A stretch of DNA of 64,000 nt. Origin: Lycocorax pyrrhopterus obiensis (lineage: Eukaryota > Chordata > Aves > Passeriformes > Paradisaeidae). The translations under genes were made by a program, and so were the position numbers. Under the pieces are notes generated by a model. It had not been told where the DNA came from. It saw only the letters and a list, made by a program, of their open reading frames with translations, and searched no databases. This document shows positions 11,578 through 23,577 of this stretch, one piece after another; position 1 is the stretch's first letter, and every line of letters begins with the position of its first letter. The stretch is taken from positions 53,210,975 to 53,274,974 of the forward strand of contig JACSVZ010000007.1 of NCBI GenBank assembly GCA_014706295.1, in the 5' to 3' direction.

Positions 11578-12464
11578 CATTTATTTTATTATGTAGTGAG
11601 TGATACAGCAAAATCCTGTCTTAAAAGGATATAAAATAACCATACACATTCACTGAAAATTTATATCATTGAATGCCAGCCTGAAGAAATGGAAGCTGGA
11701 ACAAAAATTAATAAAGTAACAAGATAAGTCAACATTCTGCCACATTTTTAAGCATTTTAAATGTGTACATAAACTGTGTTAAAATGCTCAACAAACCATT
11801 TAGCTGATAGGTGGCATAGCAAAGAAAATTATATTTTTAAAACTGCCCGACGGAGAAGGAAGAGACTGAAGGAATTACGACATGGTCATTAGCTTGGAGG
11901 ATGAAAACAATTCATTGATATCTATTCCACGTGTTAGCCTCTGGCCCTTAGGGAGGCAATATGACTTTTCAACTTGAAGAAAACAAGATTTAAAAAAAAA
12001 AAAAAAGTACTTGAAAAATTTCCCCTGAAAATCTTCTTAATGCTGGCAGTGTTAAGTCATGGGCACAGCTCTGTGACTTGGGACTCCTGGAGCACTGAGC
12101 AAAAACTTGAAACTGGGCCGCTGAGTCCCTGGTGACAGAGTCAGTGTAATGTTACAGGAATGCTCATGTTTTTTGACACAGGGAACACTTCAGCAGTTGA
12201 TCCCTGCTCCTTTTCTCTCCCCATTCTTCTTTCCTTTGCAGAAATGTCATTTATTTAATTAGAATAAATGGGCTATGCTAAGTATTTGAACCAAATTTGG
12301 GATGTAGCAATATTTGGATGTGCCCTCAACCACAAACTCAGCATGCCCGTGCCTCTACAATGTTGACTTTGGACTCTTGAGAACCCAAGCACAACTGGGG
12401 CACTTGGGGCAGGACAACTGCATAAGAAGAAGAAATTCGTGGGCCAAGGAACTTGACCAAATAT
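11578..12464. other. No gene seen; AT-rich spacer
   Basis: Ordinary AT-rich DNA with an A15 run at 11992-12006. No coding or RNA gene is recognisable. Confidence 0.6.
11992..12006. repeat. Poly(A) tract, 15 A
   Basis: An uninterrupted run of 15 A. No recognisable retroposed gene lies immediately upstream. Confidence 0.8.
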
Positions 12465-12560
12465 TGTGTTCCAAAAGGCAGCTCGGTACACAAAGAATAA
12501 GGGGAGCAATAGTTTATTCAAGTGGCTCAACACAAAACAGATGGTGAGATTTCAACAGAG
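12465..12560 (-). mobile_element. Possible LTR 3' part, minus strand
   Basis: Read on the minus strand, TTGAATAAACTATTGC gives a poly(A) signal. It is followed by a pyrimidine- and TGTG-rich stretch that ends CCTTTTGGAACACA at 12465, as an LTR R/U5 region would end in CA. I could not find a convincing left end, target-site duplication or primer-binding site. The resemblance is structural only and may be coincidental. Confidence 0.25.
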
Positions 12561-13615
12561 CAAAGGACTGATGGGGTAGTTACAGCAGACAGACACCCTC
12601 AGAAAACTGAGACCCCAAAAGTGATATGTTTAATACTATGATATCCAATGAGACTTAAACTTCTAAAGCCAAGTTGAGTGTTTCAGTATGTTAATTGACA
12701 AGTAGAGTTTCCTCACAGAAATCTGATCTGTTTCTAAAAAAAGTTTCTGGGGTTTTTAACACAGTATCAGGGGTCAGATGTTGACTCTTGTGGTTTTGTT
12801 TGTGGGGTTGTTTTTTTTTGTTTTCTTTTAATTTTCACATAAATATAAAAGAAGAATACCATCAACCTAAAAATTTTCAGATTTTTCTATGAGACCTTTA
12901 CCACCTCCAGGCAAGCTTCCTGCCCTAGGAGAAATATTTTCCTCTAAAATTTAGACGATTAATATCTCGTGAAGTGATGCATCATTTTTGTTTTCACATT
13001 CCTGAAAATCACCTCAAAATGTCCCTTAGGTACAGAGGAGGAAAAGTAAACAAGTGAGCTATAAAGAATAAAAATTAGAGGTATAACTTTGGCTTCTAGT
13101 GACAGGACTGATGAGATTTTTCAATTTGTCAAATTTATAACAAATTCTAAAATCATGCTTTTTGGAGACAGAATAGAACTCTAAACTATTGAGTCTAAAT
13201 TTCCTTTTGCTTCTGGTAAAGTGCAAGTTCTAGGCTGTAGCAGGTTTTACTGTTTTGTTTTGGTATAATTTTATTCCCCTGGTAATCCCAGAAGCAGGAC
13301 AAGAATTAATTTCAAACAAGGATCTTTATTGTTTGCATAGCTCAATACACTGTTTAATTTAAAAAACGTGTTTGTTGTTTTTTTAATTTAATTTTCTTTG
13401 AGAAAATGATGGTTCAAATTAAGGGGAAAAATATTTTTTCAAAACTCAACAGTTTGGTGAAACCTTAAACTATTTTTCTTTATGTTGTCTAAAGTTTTGA
13501 AAAAACCATAAATGCTACCAGTTGGGGTTTTTTGGGTTTGGGGGCTTTTTTATAATATCAAAGACCTAATTCACTTATCGATTATGGTCAATAGAGCCCA
13601 GACAAGTAACAGATT

Positions 13616-13643
13616 TGAATTTTCTAATCTGAATTTTCTAATC
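13616..13643. repeat. Perfect 14-bp tandem duplication
   Basis: TGAATTTTCTAATC is present twice back to back, at 13616-13629 and 13630-13643, with no mismatch. The identity suggests a recent duplication. Confidence 0.85.
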
Positions 13644-16032
13644 ATGTTAATATATGTATTTATTTAATCCACTGTATGTGAAGTTGTTCTGAACATGGAG
13701 GTCAATAGTTATTAGTCACCAAAATTTCACTTACATCTCAGGCTTCCATATTGCAATGAGCAGTGTGTTGATTCTCAAGAAGACAAACAGATGTTGAGCA
13801 AGGAAAAAAGGGTTAGTCAGCTTCCTTTGAGAAATAAGAATGCCAATTAAAGTGGACATAATCTGCAAATTTAGTTCACAGACCTGAAAGTGAGGATGTG
13901 TTAAAAAACACCAAAGATTCAGCCAAAGCTTTGGTCTCACAAGAAACTTAACATTCACTGGAAGAAGGATATTGCAAGATGCATTTCCATGTGATCTATG
14001 TTGCCACTTGTTGCAGATGACTGGAAAGTCTCCTACTGGGAGACAAAAAGCTCTGAAACCTCAGAATGATCTTGAACTTTAACAGAAATTACCTGATTTA
14101 AAAATTCAGCCTAGAATATTTTATTTCCTAGTGGTCTTTTAAAACATTGTTGTCTTCCAATCATGAAGAATTAACTGCAATTTGTTACCAGCATTTTAAG
14201 GGAAGAACCAATAAGATTTTGCTCCAGTGCCTGTGCTAATTGCACCTTTTCAGACTGTGATACATTGACAACAAAGGGACAGATATCCGTAGGCTCAAAT
14301 TGTCTTTTGCTTTTTGATGGTCATAGAAAATATTCTCTCAGGATTCAGGAAGAAACAAAAACATTTGAAAACACTGTTATGTGGGCACATAAAATCTCTG
14401 TATTTTTACAAGAACATAAATGTCCAGTAAAACTCAGCTACATACACATCTATTATACAGAATTCATCAAAGCCATTAAATAAATAGGGCAGAAAACTAT
14501 GTAGTTCTGAGTACTGTCCTTAGGAAACATCTCCTATTTTGTCCCATCACCTCATTCCAGAATTTGATTTTCATATTGTCCAACATGTTTTTATATCCCA
14601 GAAATAAATTGTCTACAGGGGGTGTAATCTACCATAATTCAAAGTTTAAATTGTCCCATTTGCCACATTAGAAGGACCAAAAACTCCTGTAAGCCATGGT
14701 GTGTATAATCCATTCATCTATTCATTTCTATGGTGTTTTTCAAAAATATAACATTTAATAAATGGAATAGAAAGAAACTGATGCAAATCTTGAAAGATAT
14801 GCAGCACAATTAATTTGATGCAGATTCTGAAAACGTGCAATTTACCATATCCAGTGATTCACTAAGCATAAATCTTTTGTACTTGAAAGTCAAGTATACT
14901 AGAGATGAAATCTCAAATCTGTTGAAGAGAGTGGGAGTTTCCGCTTTGATTTCTAGGGGCCTGCATTTTACTCTAGGCACATTTCCTCTTCTAAAAGCAC
15001 AATTCACATGGAATAATTTGAGTAGACAAATTGTGTTAAAGTGGGTTCATTGCCTATTTCTGTCTTTAGACATGCACCACACACATACTGTAGACCTGAG
15101 ACGGTACCAAAAAGAGACTGATTTGAATGAAAGAATTTCTTGACTTCTTCAAAGGGTCAGTGATATAAAATCAAATCTTCTATTCATACATGATTATGAT
15201 ATTCAGGAAACTGATCACTTAGATAACTTCACCAAATAATGTACTTGAAAATATATAGTTTATTTCAGAAATGAAAATAACCTACATTCTATGAGAGTAT
15301 TTCATCATAAGGATTACTTAGGGACTTTATTTGAAAAATGTCTTAGAAATAGTTGAATAACTTCTTTGGTCATATCTGACAATTATTCTCACTGAAATAT
15401 TTCTGAATTCTGTATTCTAGCTTCTTCAACCGGAGAACTAAATGTAAAGGTGGGAATCTTTAAATAATTTACTCATTGTATGTATCTAAAATTTGTTTGC
15501 ATAAGTGTTTAACCAAATAGGCTGGAGGCATAAGTTCTGAAGAGCCAATATTAGGCCCTGTCTTAGCTGAGGGGCTTAAATACATGCTTTCTGCAAAAAA
15601 TGTGAGATATGCATGCCTGAAAAATAGGAGTATTGCTGTCAGCATCAGTTCTTGCATCTCAAATTAGATGTATTCCCAAACTCTTGTTAAAATCTGAGTT
15701 TAACTGTTCAAAACCCAATATTTGAAGGATGAAGTCTGACAAGAAGAACATCACTTTGTTTCTTTCAACTTGTCTGAGCAATCTGTGAATTCCTTCATGA
15801 GATTTCCTTTCCTTGGTGACCTGAGATGACTTGAATTAACTGTGATGCACTTTGTGGAAAACATTGTCTCCAATCTGTCCTTCCCCACTTCTCACTTTTA
15901 ATTTATTGGCCACCCACCCCTCTTTTTTCTTTTTGTTCTTGTCCAAATTTTCCTATTTCCAGCATATGTTTCAAGATTAAAAAACTCTTGTTTGGCAGAC
16001 AGTATAAACGCTGTACCTCAACAGATGTTTTT

Positions 16033-16108
16033 AGTGTCAGTGCAAGAAGCGGCCACACGCTGATGCGGTTCTGCTTGGCACCATTTCTTGTCTGGAGAGA
16101 CTGACACT
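16033..16108. repeat. 9-bp inverted repeat with 58-nt spacer
   Basis: AGTGTCAGT at 16033-16041 is the exact reverse complement of ACTGACACT at 16100-16108. The spacer holds several CpG sites in otherwise AT-rich DNA. A chance origin is quite possible at this arm length. Confidence 0.5.
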
Positions 16109-19100
16109 GCATGAATATATTCATTTTACTGCTGGGTTCTTTTTTGTCTTTTTTTTCTTTTCTCCTTTCCACTCTCATGACACTGTGGTAAATTTGGTGT
16201 TTCTGTGACTTTTTCCCTCTTTGCATAATGACTTTGTTTTATAAGTCATCCAAGTCTTGTTTTTGAAGATGCCAATTGACCTGAATTTACCTTTGAGCTC
16301 CTCTCCCTTTCCTTTAACTGTATTACCAGGAATATGTTTTCAGGTTAACTTGTAGCCTTTACCAACTGTTTTCATGTGTCTCAATATCACTATTTCTCTC
16401 CAAAATTTATTGCTATGCAGGCACATGTATCAAAATAGTTAGGGCCTCAGTAAGTACAATCCACAAGTTCAACAGGTTTTTTTATTTACTCAGCTGGTCA
16501 TGTTCTTGTACGAAGGAGGTTTTTTTCAAGCTGTATTTGAAGCAGGGGACAGGTTATGTAAGGGCATAATAAAAATATGGGCTTTGTGAAGGCACAAGCA
16601 TGATCCAAAAGAGACTCTCTTCCTAAATCTCCTTCCATCTCCTAATCTGAATGGATTTTTCTGGCTTTCTGATGACAGAGGAGGTTCTTCTGTGGAAATT
16701 CATGCCAGGTAACAGCTGAAAATGAGAACTGGAAAAGTGGACAAGAGAAAAAAAATGTGAAGCTAAACATTATTAATTTAGAGTCCTTGCTGACCATAAA
16801 AATCTCTTCTGGCTAAGTGTTAGCAAATGGTGCCATATGAGACACCACAACATTTCCCTCAGCTTGCGAAAGGCCATAATTGTGGTGCTCCAGATAATCT
16901 CATGTGGTAACTGCTTATAAAAATTGACTCTTTAATGGCAAATGTCTGTCCCATACATTTTCCTTATTGCACTTTCATACAAAAAGTGAAGCATAAGGTG
17001 CAAGAAAAACAGAAAAAAATCAAGCAATGGGGCACTTGATTTTCAAAGTGCGAGAATATCTGCCACATCCACAGCTTTACTGTGAGGATGTCTGATGAAC
17101 AGCTCTCTGGAGTTCAGAAAAGGCTTTTCCAGCTGACTCCATCAGACAGCAACAGTGCTCTGCTATCTCCTCTACTACTTATCTGTTGCCTTTTCAACCA
17201 CTCACAGAAGGAATATATTCTTTTGGGCCACCTTTAAGAAAATAGAAAACTGCTGTGTAAACCCACACAAACTGTATGGAGAAGGGTATTGTGACCAGTG
17301 TTGTCCACTTTCTAACTGCTAAGCTACTACACAAAGCACAGATCCGTAGTACTGGGTTTGTTTAAAGAATGAGCCCTGCTCAGAGATGCATGGATCCTTT
17401 CAAAGTCAGCATCCAGAAGTGGACACAGCCCCTGTACTCCAAAGAGCTCACCTTCGTTTCCTCTCCTTTTTGTTAACCATCTCCTGGAGCTGCTTATCTC
17501 CTCCCCAGACAATGGCTGTGAGCTGCCTGCTGGGCGTGGGCACCTGTACAGATACTTTTGTACCAATGTCATCCCTTTGGAGCTCATTCCAAAAGACAGC
17601 CAGCACATGAGGCTGCCCCACAATGGCACCAGAAGAAAGGATGCTGCTGTTTGGAAGGAGCAGGGTAGGGAGCAGCTCCAAGAGGCAGCTCCACTGCTCA
17701 TTTTGCTTTTCACTTGCTATAGATTCCTGCTGGATTCCCTGGGCCTTCTTCCTCTCTCTGCCTTGTCCAAGAAGCTGAAGATGTTAATTCACAAGGTAGG
17801 GGAGATGAAGCTCAGCCTGGCCTTAGATAGCACTCAGTGGACTATCATCCCTCTACTGCAGCTGGCACAAACACACAAGCCTTTAGTGTCAAAGGTACAT
17901 GTCTCATTCTTCCGGCTGCTTTTGTCGCAAACAAATATTTATTTTGGAGAAAGCAGGGGAAATCCAATTCTCTAGTTGTGGTTTCGATTCCTTTTGTCTG
18001 CAGCATGTTCTGCTAGGGAAGTGATGCACAGCGGTTTCTTTTCCAAATTTGCTTCTGGCTCAGCAAGAAGGTGGGTGGCAGGGCAGTTGGAAGTCATCAA
18101 GCACAAGCAGTAATGTTTAGTAACCTTTTGTATAACTCTGCCCTCCAACCACAGCAATGGCTTCCTTTCTCTGTTCTTACTGGGAAACAGATCCTCGGAG
18201 GTCCTGAGTAACTTTGAATTTGCCTGAGAAATTCCAAAACTTGAATTTAAGATTCTAAACATAGCACAGAAAAGCATCACAAAGCTTTTCTTATCCATGG
18301 TGCAAAAAGGGAGCCAGACATAAAACAGGGGTAAAGTGAAGCAAGTCTCCTAAGGGCACTGGAAGACGGCAGCAACAGGACAATTAACATAAGCAGGCCA
18401 CAGTAACTCTCTGATGCTAAGAGTCAAATCCTAAACTCTTGCACACCAGTTGAGTAGATAGAATCTTTATGAAATATTTATACCCAGGATGCAGCAGGTG
18501 TCAGATTTTTCTCACCCCAGTGGCAAGCAGAGCTGCCTTATTGCCACCAATTAAGCAAATGACAGCATGAAAGGCATGTTCAGAAAAAAAATTGCCTCTA
18601 GATCCCAGTAGTTGCAACTGGTTACTTGCTAATGACTAACAGTGATGATTGGTGATATTTATTCATGTGGTAGATTTTGAAAGCAAGAAGTGAAGTTTAG
18701 CATCCCCAGCTACTGCTTTCCCAAAAGCAATGTGATGGCCCATTCAATGTGCTAATAGTTCTGTTAGCATTTTTGACATGCAGATTTTGGAAAGGAAAAG
18801 AGGCAACTTACCAGCAAACGTATGTAGTACACAAATACAGTCATGCCATGGAAGAAAGTAGCGAAAATATCTGCTTTTTGACCATGTAATTTTTCTTTCT
18901 ACATTATTTTCCCTTCCACTCTTTTGTCTAGAGGAAAAAATTATTCTTTGTCTTCCCTTATGTACACTGCAAGCAGAAAATCTATACTCATACTTTGAAG
19001 AAAATGTCTTATTTTTAGCTGTTCTTCTTTTTCATAGTGATTGCACACATGTATATTGACACAACGTGAGCCCAGAGGAAGGCTGCATATTTACCCCAGA

Positions 19101-19973
19101 GAAGTAATGGAAGTTCTTCGTACCAATAAAAATTGTAAGAACACTGCCAAGTGCAGCACCATTCCTGGATGCTCCCGGATGGCCAAGGATCCCATGAAAT
19201 TGAAAAGAGTGCCACATGAATGCTCATCAGATGACAGGGAAGGTGAAATTTCTCAGCATTACCACCCACTTAGCTGAAGAGCTAGTGGCATTCACTCCAA
19301 TCCTGGGTGCAGTCTCAAAACAGACCATGACAGCCTCTCATCTATATGAATAGTCTGCACGCAAAGATGACAACGTCCCCAGATCATTAAGCTGTTGACA
19401 GAAAGAGCCTCAGAAAACACCTGGAATTTCTTATCCTGTCAGAAATCAGAAATAAGAAGAGAAACAAGAAATAAGGTAGACCTTTACTAGCATTCAAAGT
19501 GTGGAGGAAAGACACAAATAATTGACAAAATTAAAGTTTCTGACTGAGATGGAACTCTGAGCCAGAAATAAGGGTAGCTCTTGAAAGAAACATCCCATGA
19601 AGAACGAAGATGGTAGAAAAAGATTCTCTTGCCCTTCTGAAGGAGGCAGTATTCAATAATAAACACATCTTTATACATCAGTGAGGAAGTTGCTGCAGGT
19701 ACACAGAGAGGATGTGAGGGTCATTAGCATCAGTTTCAAGTCTCATGGAGGAGGAAAACCCTTAAGAAATGGAATCAATTTCATCAACCATTTCAGAAAT
19801 TTGAAGACCAGGAGCCAGAAATCCATCTGCAAGAAACAGAGTATACTGCTCATTTCGTAACCATATTCCCCCTTACCATGGCCTACAAGACTTTAAAATA
19901 AAAAAAAACAGTAACTCAGTTAATCAATTACGAAAAGGTACTCTAGTCTTTTCAATAACATCCAGGGTTTGAC

Positions 19974-20552
19974 TTGTTCCTGGAGAAAGATAACAAAACA
20001 GCCACAGAAGCAGAACATGCCAAGCTGGTGTCTGAAAGAAGTACGAGTATTCATCCTGACACACTCCACATATTTCTAGGAATGAATTTTAGGCAGGTAT
20101 TACTAAGGACCAAGGACTCCTTTTCTTCTGCTCTCTCTGAAGCCTATCAAAAGACCCAGCAGCAATGCAGAAAGGCATTGTCTCTGGTGAAGAATGAGCT
20201 CCAGCTTCCAACAGACATTCTGCCCACCCATGGTTGTTTGCATTCATTGCCTCTCATAAAATGCACTTTTTATTCAAAGACAAGAAACAAAGGAACTTCT
20301 GCTGGTACTGAAATCTTGGTTTGGATGTCAGGGCTAATGAGGGAAATGTGCTCTTACCACCTCAAGTTCAGACAGCTGGTGCAGGAGATAGATGCCAGAA
20401 GGGTTGAGGACACTCGCAGTGTCAGTGAAGAATGGCCTGGGTTTGTGTCATGTCCCAGCAATCGTGACAATGGAGAGATTGCTTCCACCCACTTGGCACT
20501 ATCCATAAACATCATTTTACTCACAGTGGACTTGCTACTGTCACAAGAGTGA
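19974..20552 (+). other. Longest non-repeat ORF, 192 codons, identity unknown
   Basis: An open frame from ATG at 19974 to TGA at 20550-20552, the longest outside the CR1 element. I recognise no domain. The predicted product is polar through most of its length, with a short hydrophobic stretch near the C-terminus (about residues 175-190, rich in I, L and V). An AATAAA lies 36 bases after the stop, with a T-rich stretch behind it, so the 3' end looks like a possible terminal exon. There is no convincing promoter or strong polypyrimidine-tract acceptor upstream. It could be chance, a non-coding RNA exon or a decayed gene copy. I do not call it a gene. Confidence 0.2.
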
Positions 20553-20587
20553 CACAGTCAACCTGTTAGGACCCAGAGATCTGCTGG

Positions 20588-20593
20588 AATAAA
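20588..20593 (+). terminator. Candidate poly(A) signal after the 192-codon ORF
   Basis: AATAAA lies 36 bases past the TGA at 20552 and is followed about 25 bases later by a T-rich element (CCTTTTTTCTTGG). Such signals are frequent in AT-rich DNA. It is listed because of its position relative to the long ORF. Confidence 0.25.
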
Positions 20594-22084
20594 GGCACAG
20601 AATGTTGTAAGCACCTTTTTTCTTGGAATTCTTTTACTGGCAAATTTAATGGCACCTTGATTTTGGGGTTAATGGCCTAAAAAACAAGCAAGAGTGCAAC
20701 AAAATTTTTCAGGGCGTAGGAACATCTCAAGCCCTTGCAAATTTTGGTGCATGAAATCATTACTGTCGAAGTGGGATGACACAATCTGACCAAGCATACA
20801 TGGTTTTTAAAGACCCAAACAAGGTAAAAGCAAGACCACTGGCAGACATTTCTGAAGATTAGGCTCTCCCATCCTGTAAGCTTGAGACTTATTTTAGAAT
20901 AGTCTGGAATACGCCTTTCTCCTAAACAATAAAGGCATCTTGCACACCAGTAAGCGGAAGCCAGAAGGAATGCTGTCACTTTCTTGGGAAGGTTCAAATA
21001 AAAAATGGAGAACTGAGATAAACATGCAGAAGCTGTACACAGCTCCCCAGAGGAAATGAAGTAAAGAATAGCTCAGGGTTTACCAAAAGAAGTCTAACCC
21101 ATGATCACACACTGAAAGCTGTCCAAAAGTAAAGAAGTCCAGCACAATTGTGTCACTGAGAAGGGAAACATTATGAGACATTTCTCATTATACGTATGTG
21201 CATAAATCACAAAGCTCACATGCCAAAGTGCTGAAGGAATAAAATATGTGGTCTCAAGTGAGAGGGTTTATTCATATGCTCTGTGTGAATGTATATGTTG
21301 ATTAACACTTAAAGCCAGGAGATCATTATACATCTATTTTTATATAGATCATACTTTCTGAATATATACATTTTTTTAAAATCTTTACTAGTGGAACTTT
21401 CAATTCTTCTTTACAAAGGTGTAACAAAAAATCAGATTTGGCCTTAATCCTTAAACTGACAAGAAAAATTTTAATATTCAACCTATGAAAAGAGCAAACA
21501 ATGGCTTTGTAAATTCTAAGAGTCTTAGTTTATATTACTGTGACTTGGAAACCTAATTGCTCAAAATTATGTGATGTTGGAGGTCATGATCTCCCAAATA
21601 TTGAAGCACTTGTTTATAATTTGCTGTTTAATAACCAAGTGCATTACACACTTTCTTCTCTAAATTAACCAGTTCTTGGATCTTCACCAAACTGAAGAAC
21701 GCTGCTCCAGGAAAACCCTATCCCCAGCTCTGACAACAGTTTAAATGGCCTTTTAAAACATCAATTTTTTGAAATATTAGATATTAACTGAAAAGAGGTG
21801 ATTAATTACTAACAAAGCAAAGCCTCAGACAGGCATTAATTTATTTTTGTCATGCTAATCCCAGATTTTTGTTTCATATTTACTTGTCTCCTTTGCTACC
21901 TGCTTTTATTTTAGATTTAGGAGATATACACAACAGAAGTGTTTTTGAAGCACTCATCGTTAAGCCATTCCCAGTATGACGGATAAATGCCAGCCCATAT
22001 AGATGAAGATATGGTACTGGACTGTGGTTACCATATTCAACTGTGGATGTACTAAAATTAGGCACTTGTATTCCCACCTAGCTA

Positions 22085-22262
22085 CTTGAGTCATTCACAT
22101 CACTAAAAAGATGGCGACTTGTTTAGGTGCCTTTAGTTAAGTGACTAAATTGAGACCCCATGTGGCATACATATTACAAAATAACATTAGCTTGTTCCTT
22201 AATAGGCTCCCATGAAAGCCAACAGGAATTTAGCCATGGATTTCAAAGGGGACAGACTGCAA
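22085..22262. repeat. Relic of an old amniote interspersed repeat
   Basis: The stretch contains TTTAGGTGCCTTTAGTTAAG and then a run that lines up with a CATTGAARTCAATGG / CATTGACTTCAATGGG pair (here CCCATGAAAGCCAACAGG and ATGGATTTCAAAGGGG). From memory these paired motifs recur in ancient repeats shared by turtles, crocodilians and birds. The copy is strongly diverged. The family name is not assigned. Confidence 0.4.
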
Positions 22263-23523
22263 CCAGCTATTGGATTGTGTAATAGCTTTTATTTTGATGT
22301 TAAGTGTTCGGTACTTTTTCTCAGTAAAAAGATTAAAAACACAAGTTAATAAATCTTCTAATTAAACCACTTACCAATATTACAACATTAGTGTTGGGAT
22401 AAGAACAAGCAAAAAGAAAGGCAATTATAAAAGAGAAAAAGAAACAAAGGAAGAAAATGCGACAAGTAGGTGGACTCTGGCTGTGTCTGTCACTTTGGGT
22501 CCTTGACTCTCTCCAAGGCATCTTTTGGGGGACCGGGCTAGGCAGCAGATTCCAAAGGTGTTGACAAGCCTGGCAGACCAGCCATTTCAATTTGTCCCTC
22601 AGCAACAATGCCAGGCAGCTGTAAATGACTCTAATATTCTCCGCTTCATGATGATTCCAGGATTAGGGATAGGTTTTTGCTTTAAGTCCAGTATTGACTC
22701 CCTTCTAAGAGGCTCAAAATTCCTTAGACAGTGAACAGTTTCAGACTACAAGCCACAAGCCTAGCCTCTTTTCCAAAGTTAAAAGGGGCTTTTAAAAGTT
22801 GGAAAAGCTCTTCAGTAGTAAACAAGAGAAGTGTGAAAGAGACACCACTCATCCACTTTTCTTTCAAGGGGATGTATGTTCAGAAATCCCTTCAATAGTT
22901 TGGAAGACTTCCATCATTAATTTGGAGGCATGTTACAAGTTTTGTCCTAGTGCGGATGACAGACAGTTGCATACAATACTGCACAAAAATAATAATTAAT
23001 TACATAGATTTTTAACAAAGGGTGGGCACATTTCCCAAAATGCCCCTTTGGTGCTTGAACAGCCCTCTCTTCTCATAAACTAAATGGTGTCTCCTTTTGC
23101 TGCCTGAGCTCAGGATCAGACTACAAATGGAATCCGCAGTGGAATGGTATGTCTGGCAATGTCATGGACACTGAGGGACAGAATCTGTCCCTCCAACCCC
23201 TTGAGAGGCTATGAGATCTCACATAGCCATGCTGCTCTCTATATCACATGAGGTGTCACCAGAAGCACTTGACACTTCAGTCTCCTTTTCCTTACAACCT
23301 GATTGCCCTGAGTTACTAAACCTTGGTTTGCAGTGAAGAAACAGTGAAGAAACTAAAATGACTGAAAAACTACATTTTTTAATATCTTCATGCACTAAAA
23401 AAAGGTGGAGGGAGTTCGCCTACATTTTCAGCATTGCAAACCTGCAAAACGAAAAATGAGACTTTGGCTCAAAACCAAAAACTCTTAATTTGTAGTCGTG
23501 AGTAGTGCACAGTTCACTCTGAA

Positions 23524-23577
23524 CCATTGAAATAAATTAAGTTTTGTCATTGGTTTCACTGGAAACTGGCACCAAGC
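23524..23577. repeat. Relic of the same type of old repeat
   Basis: CCATTGAAATAAATTAAG followed by GTCATTGGTTTCACTGG and AACTGGCACC aligns by eye to the inverted CATTGAAGTCAATGG / CATTGACTTCAATGGG core plus a GCTGGCACC-like tail. Divergence is high, so the call is tentative. Confidence 0.35.

Larger units (their letters stand above)
12720..19973. other. Intergenic or intronic DNA, no gene seen
   Basis: About 7 kb of AT-rich sequence. Open frames at 14.8-15.1, 15.9-16.2 and 17.3-18.0 kb are 100-132 codons, overlap in several frames, and match no family I recognise. Only small tandem and inverted repeats are supported. Confidence 0.65.

Noticed and set aside
13524..13544. G-rich stretch considered as a G-quadruplex
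   Set aside because: Only three G-runs are present, one short of the four required.
17327..17975. Overlapping frames of 74-132 codons on both strands
   Set aside because: Several mutually exclusive frames in one locally GC-richer stretch, with no recognisable domain. A decayed gene copy is possible but cannot be shown by eye.
19015..19269. Minus-strand hydrophobic frame ending in KKKNS, like an ER-retrieval tail
   Set aside because: Hydrophobic residues are common when T-rich codons are translated. The neighbouring frame is equally open and no known membrane protein matches.
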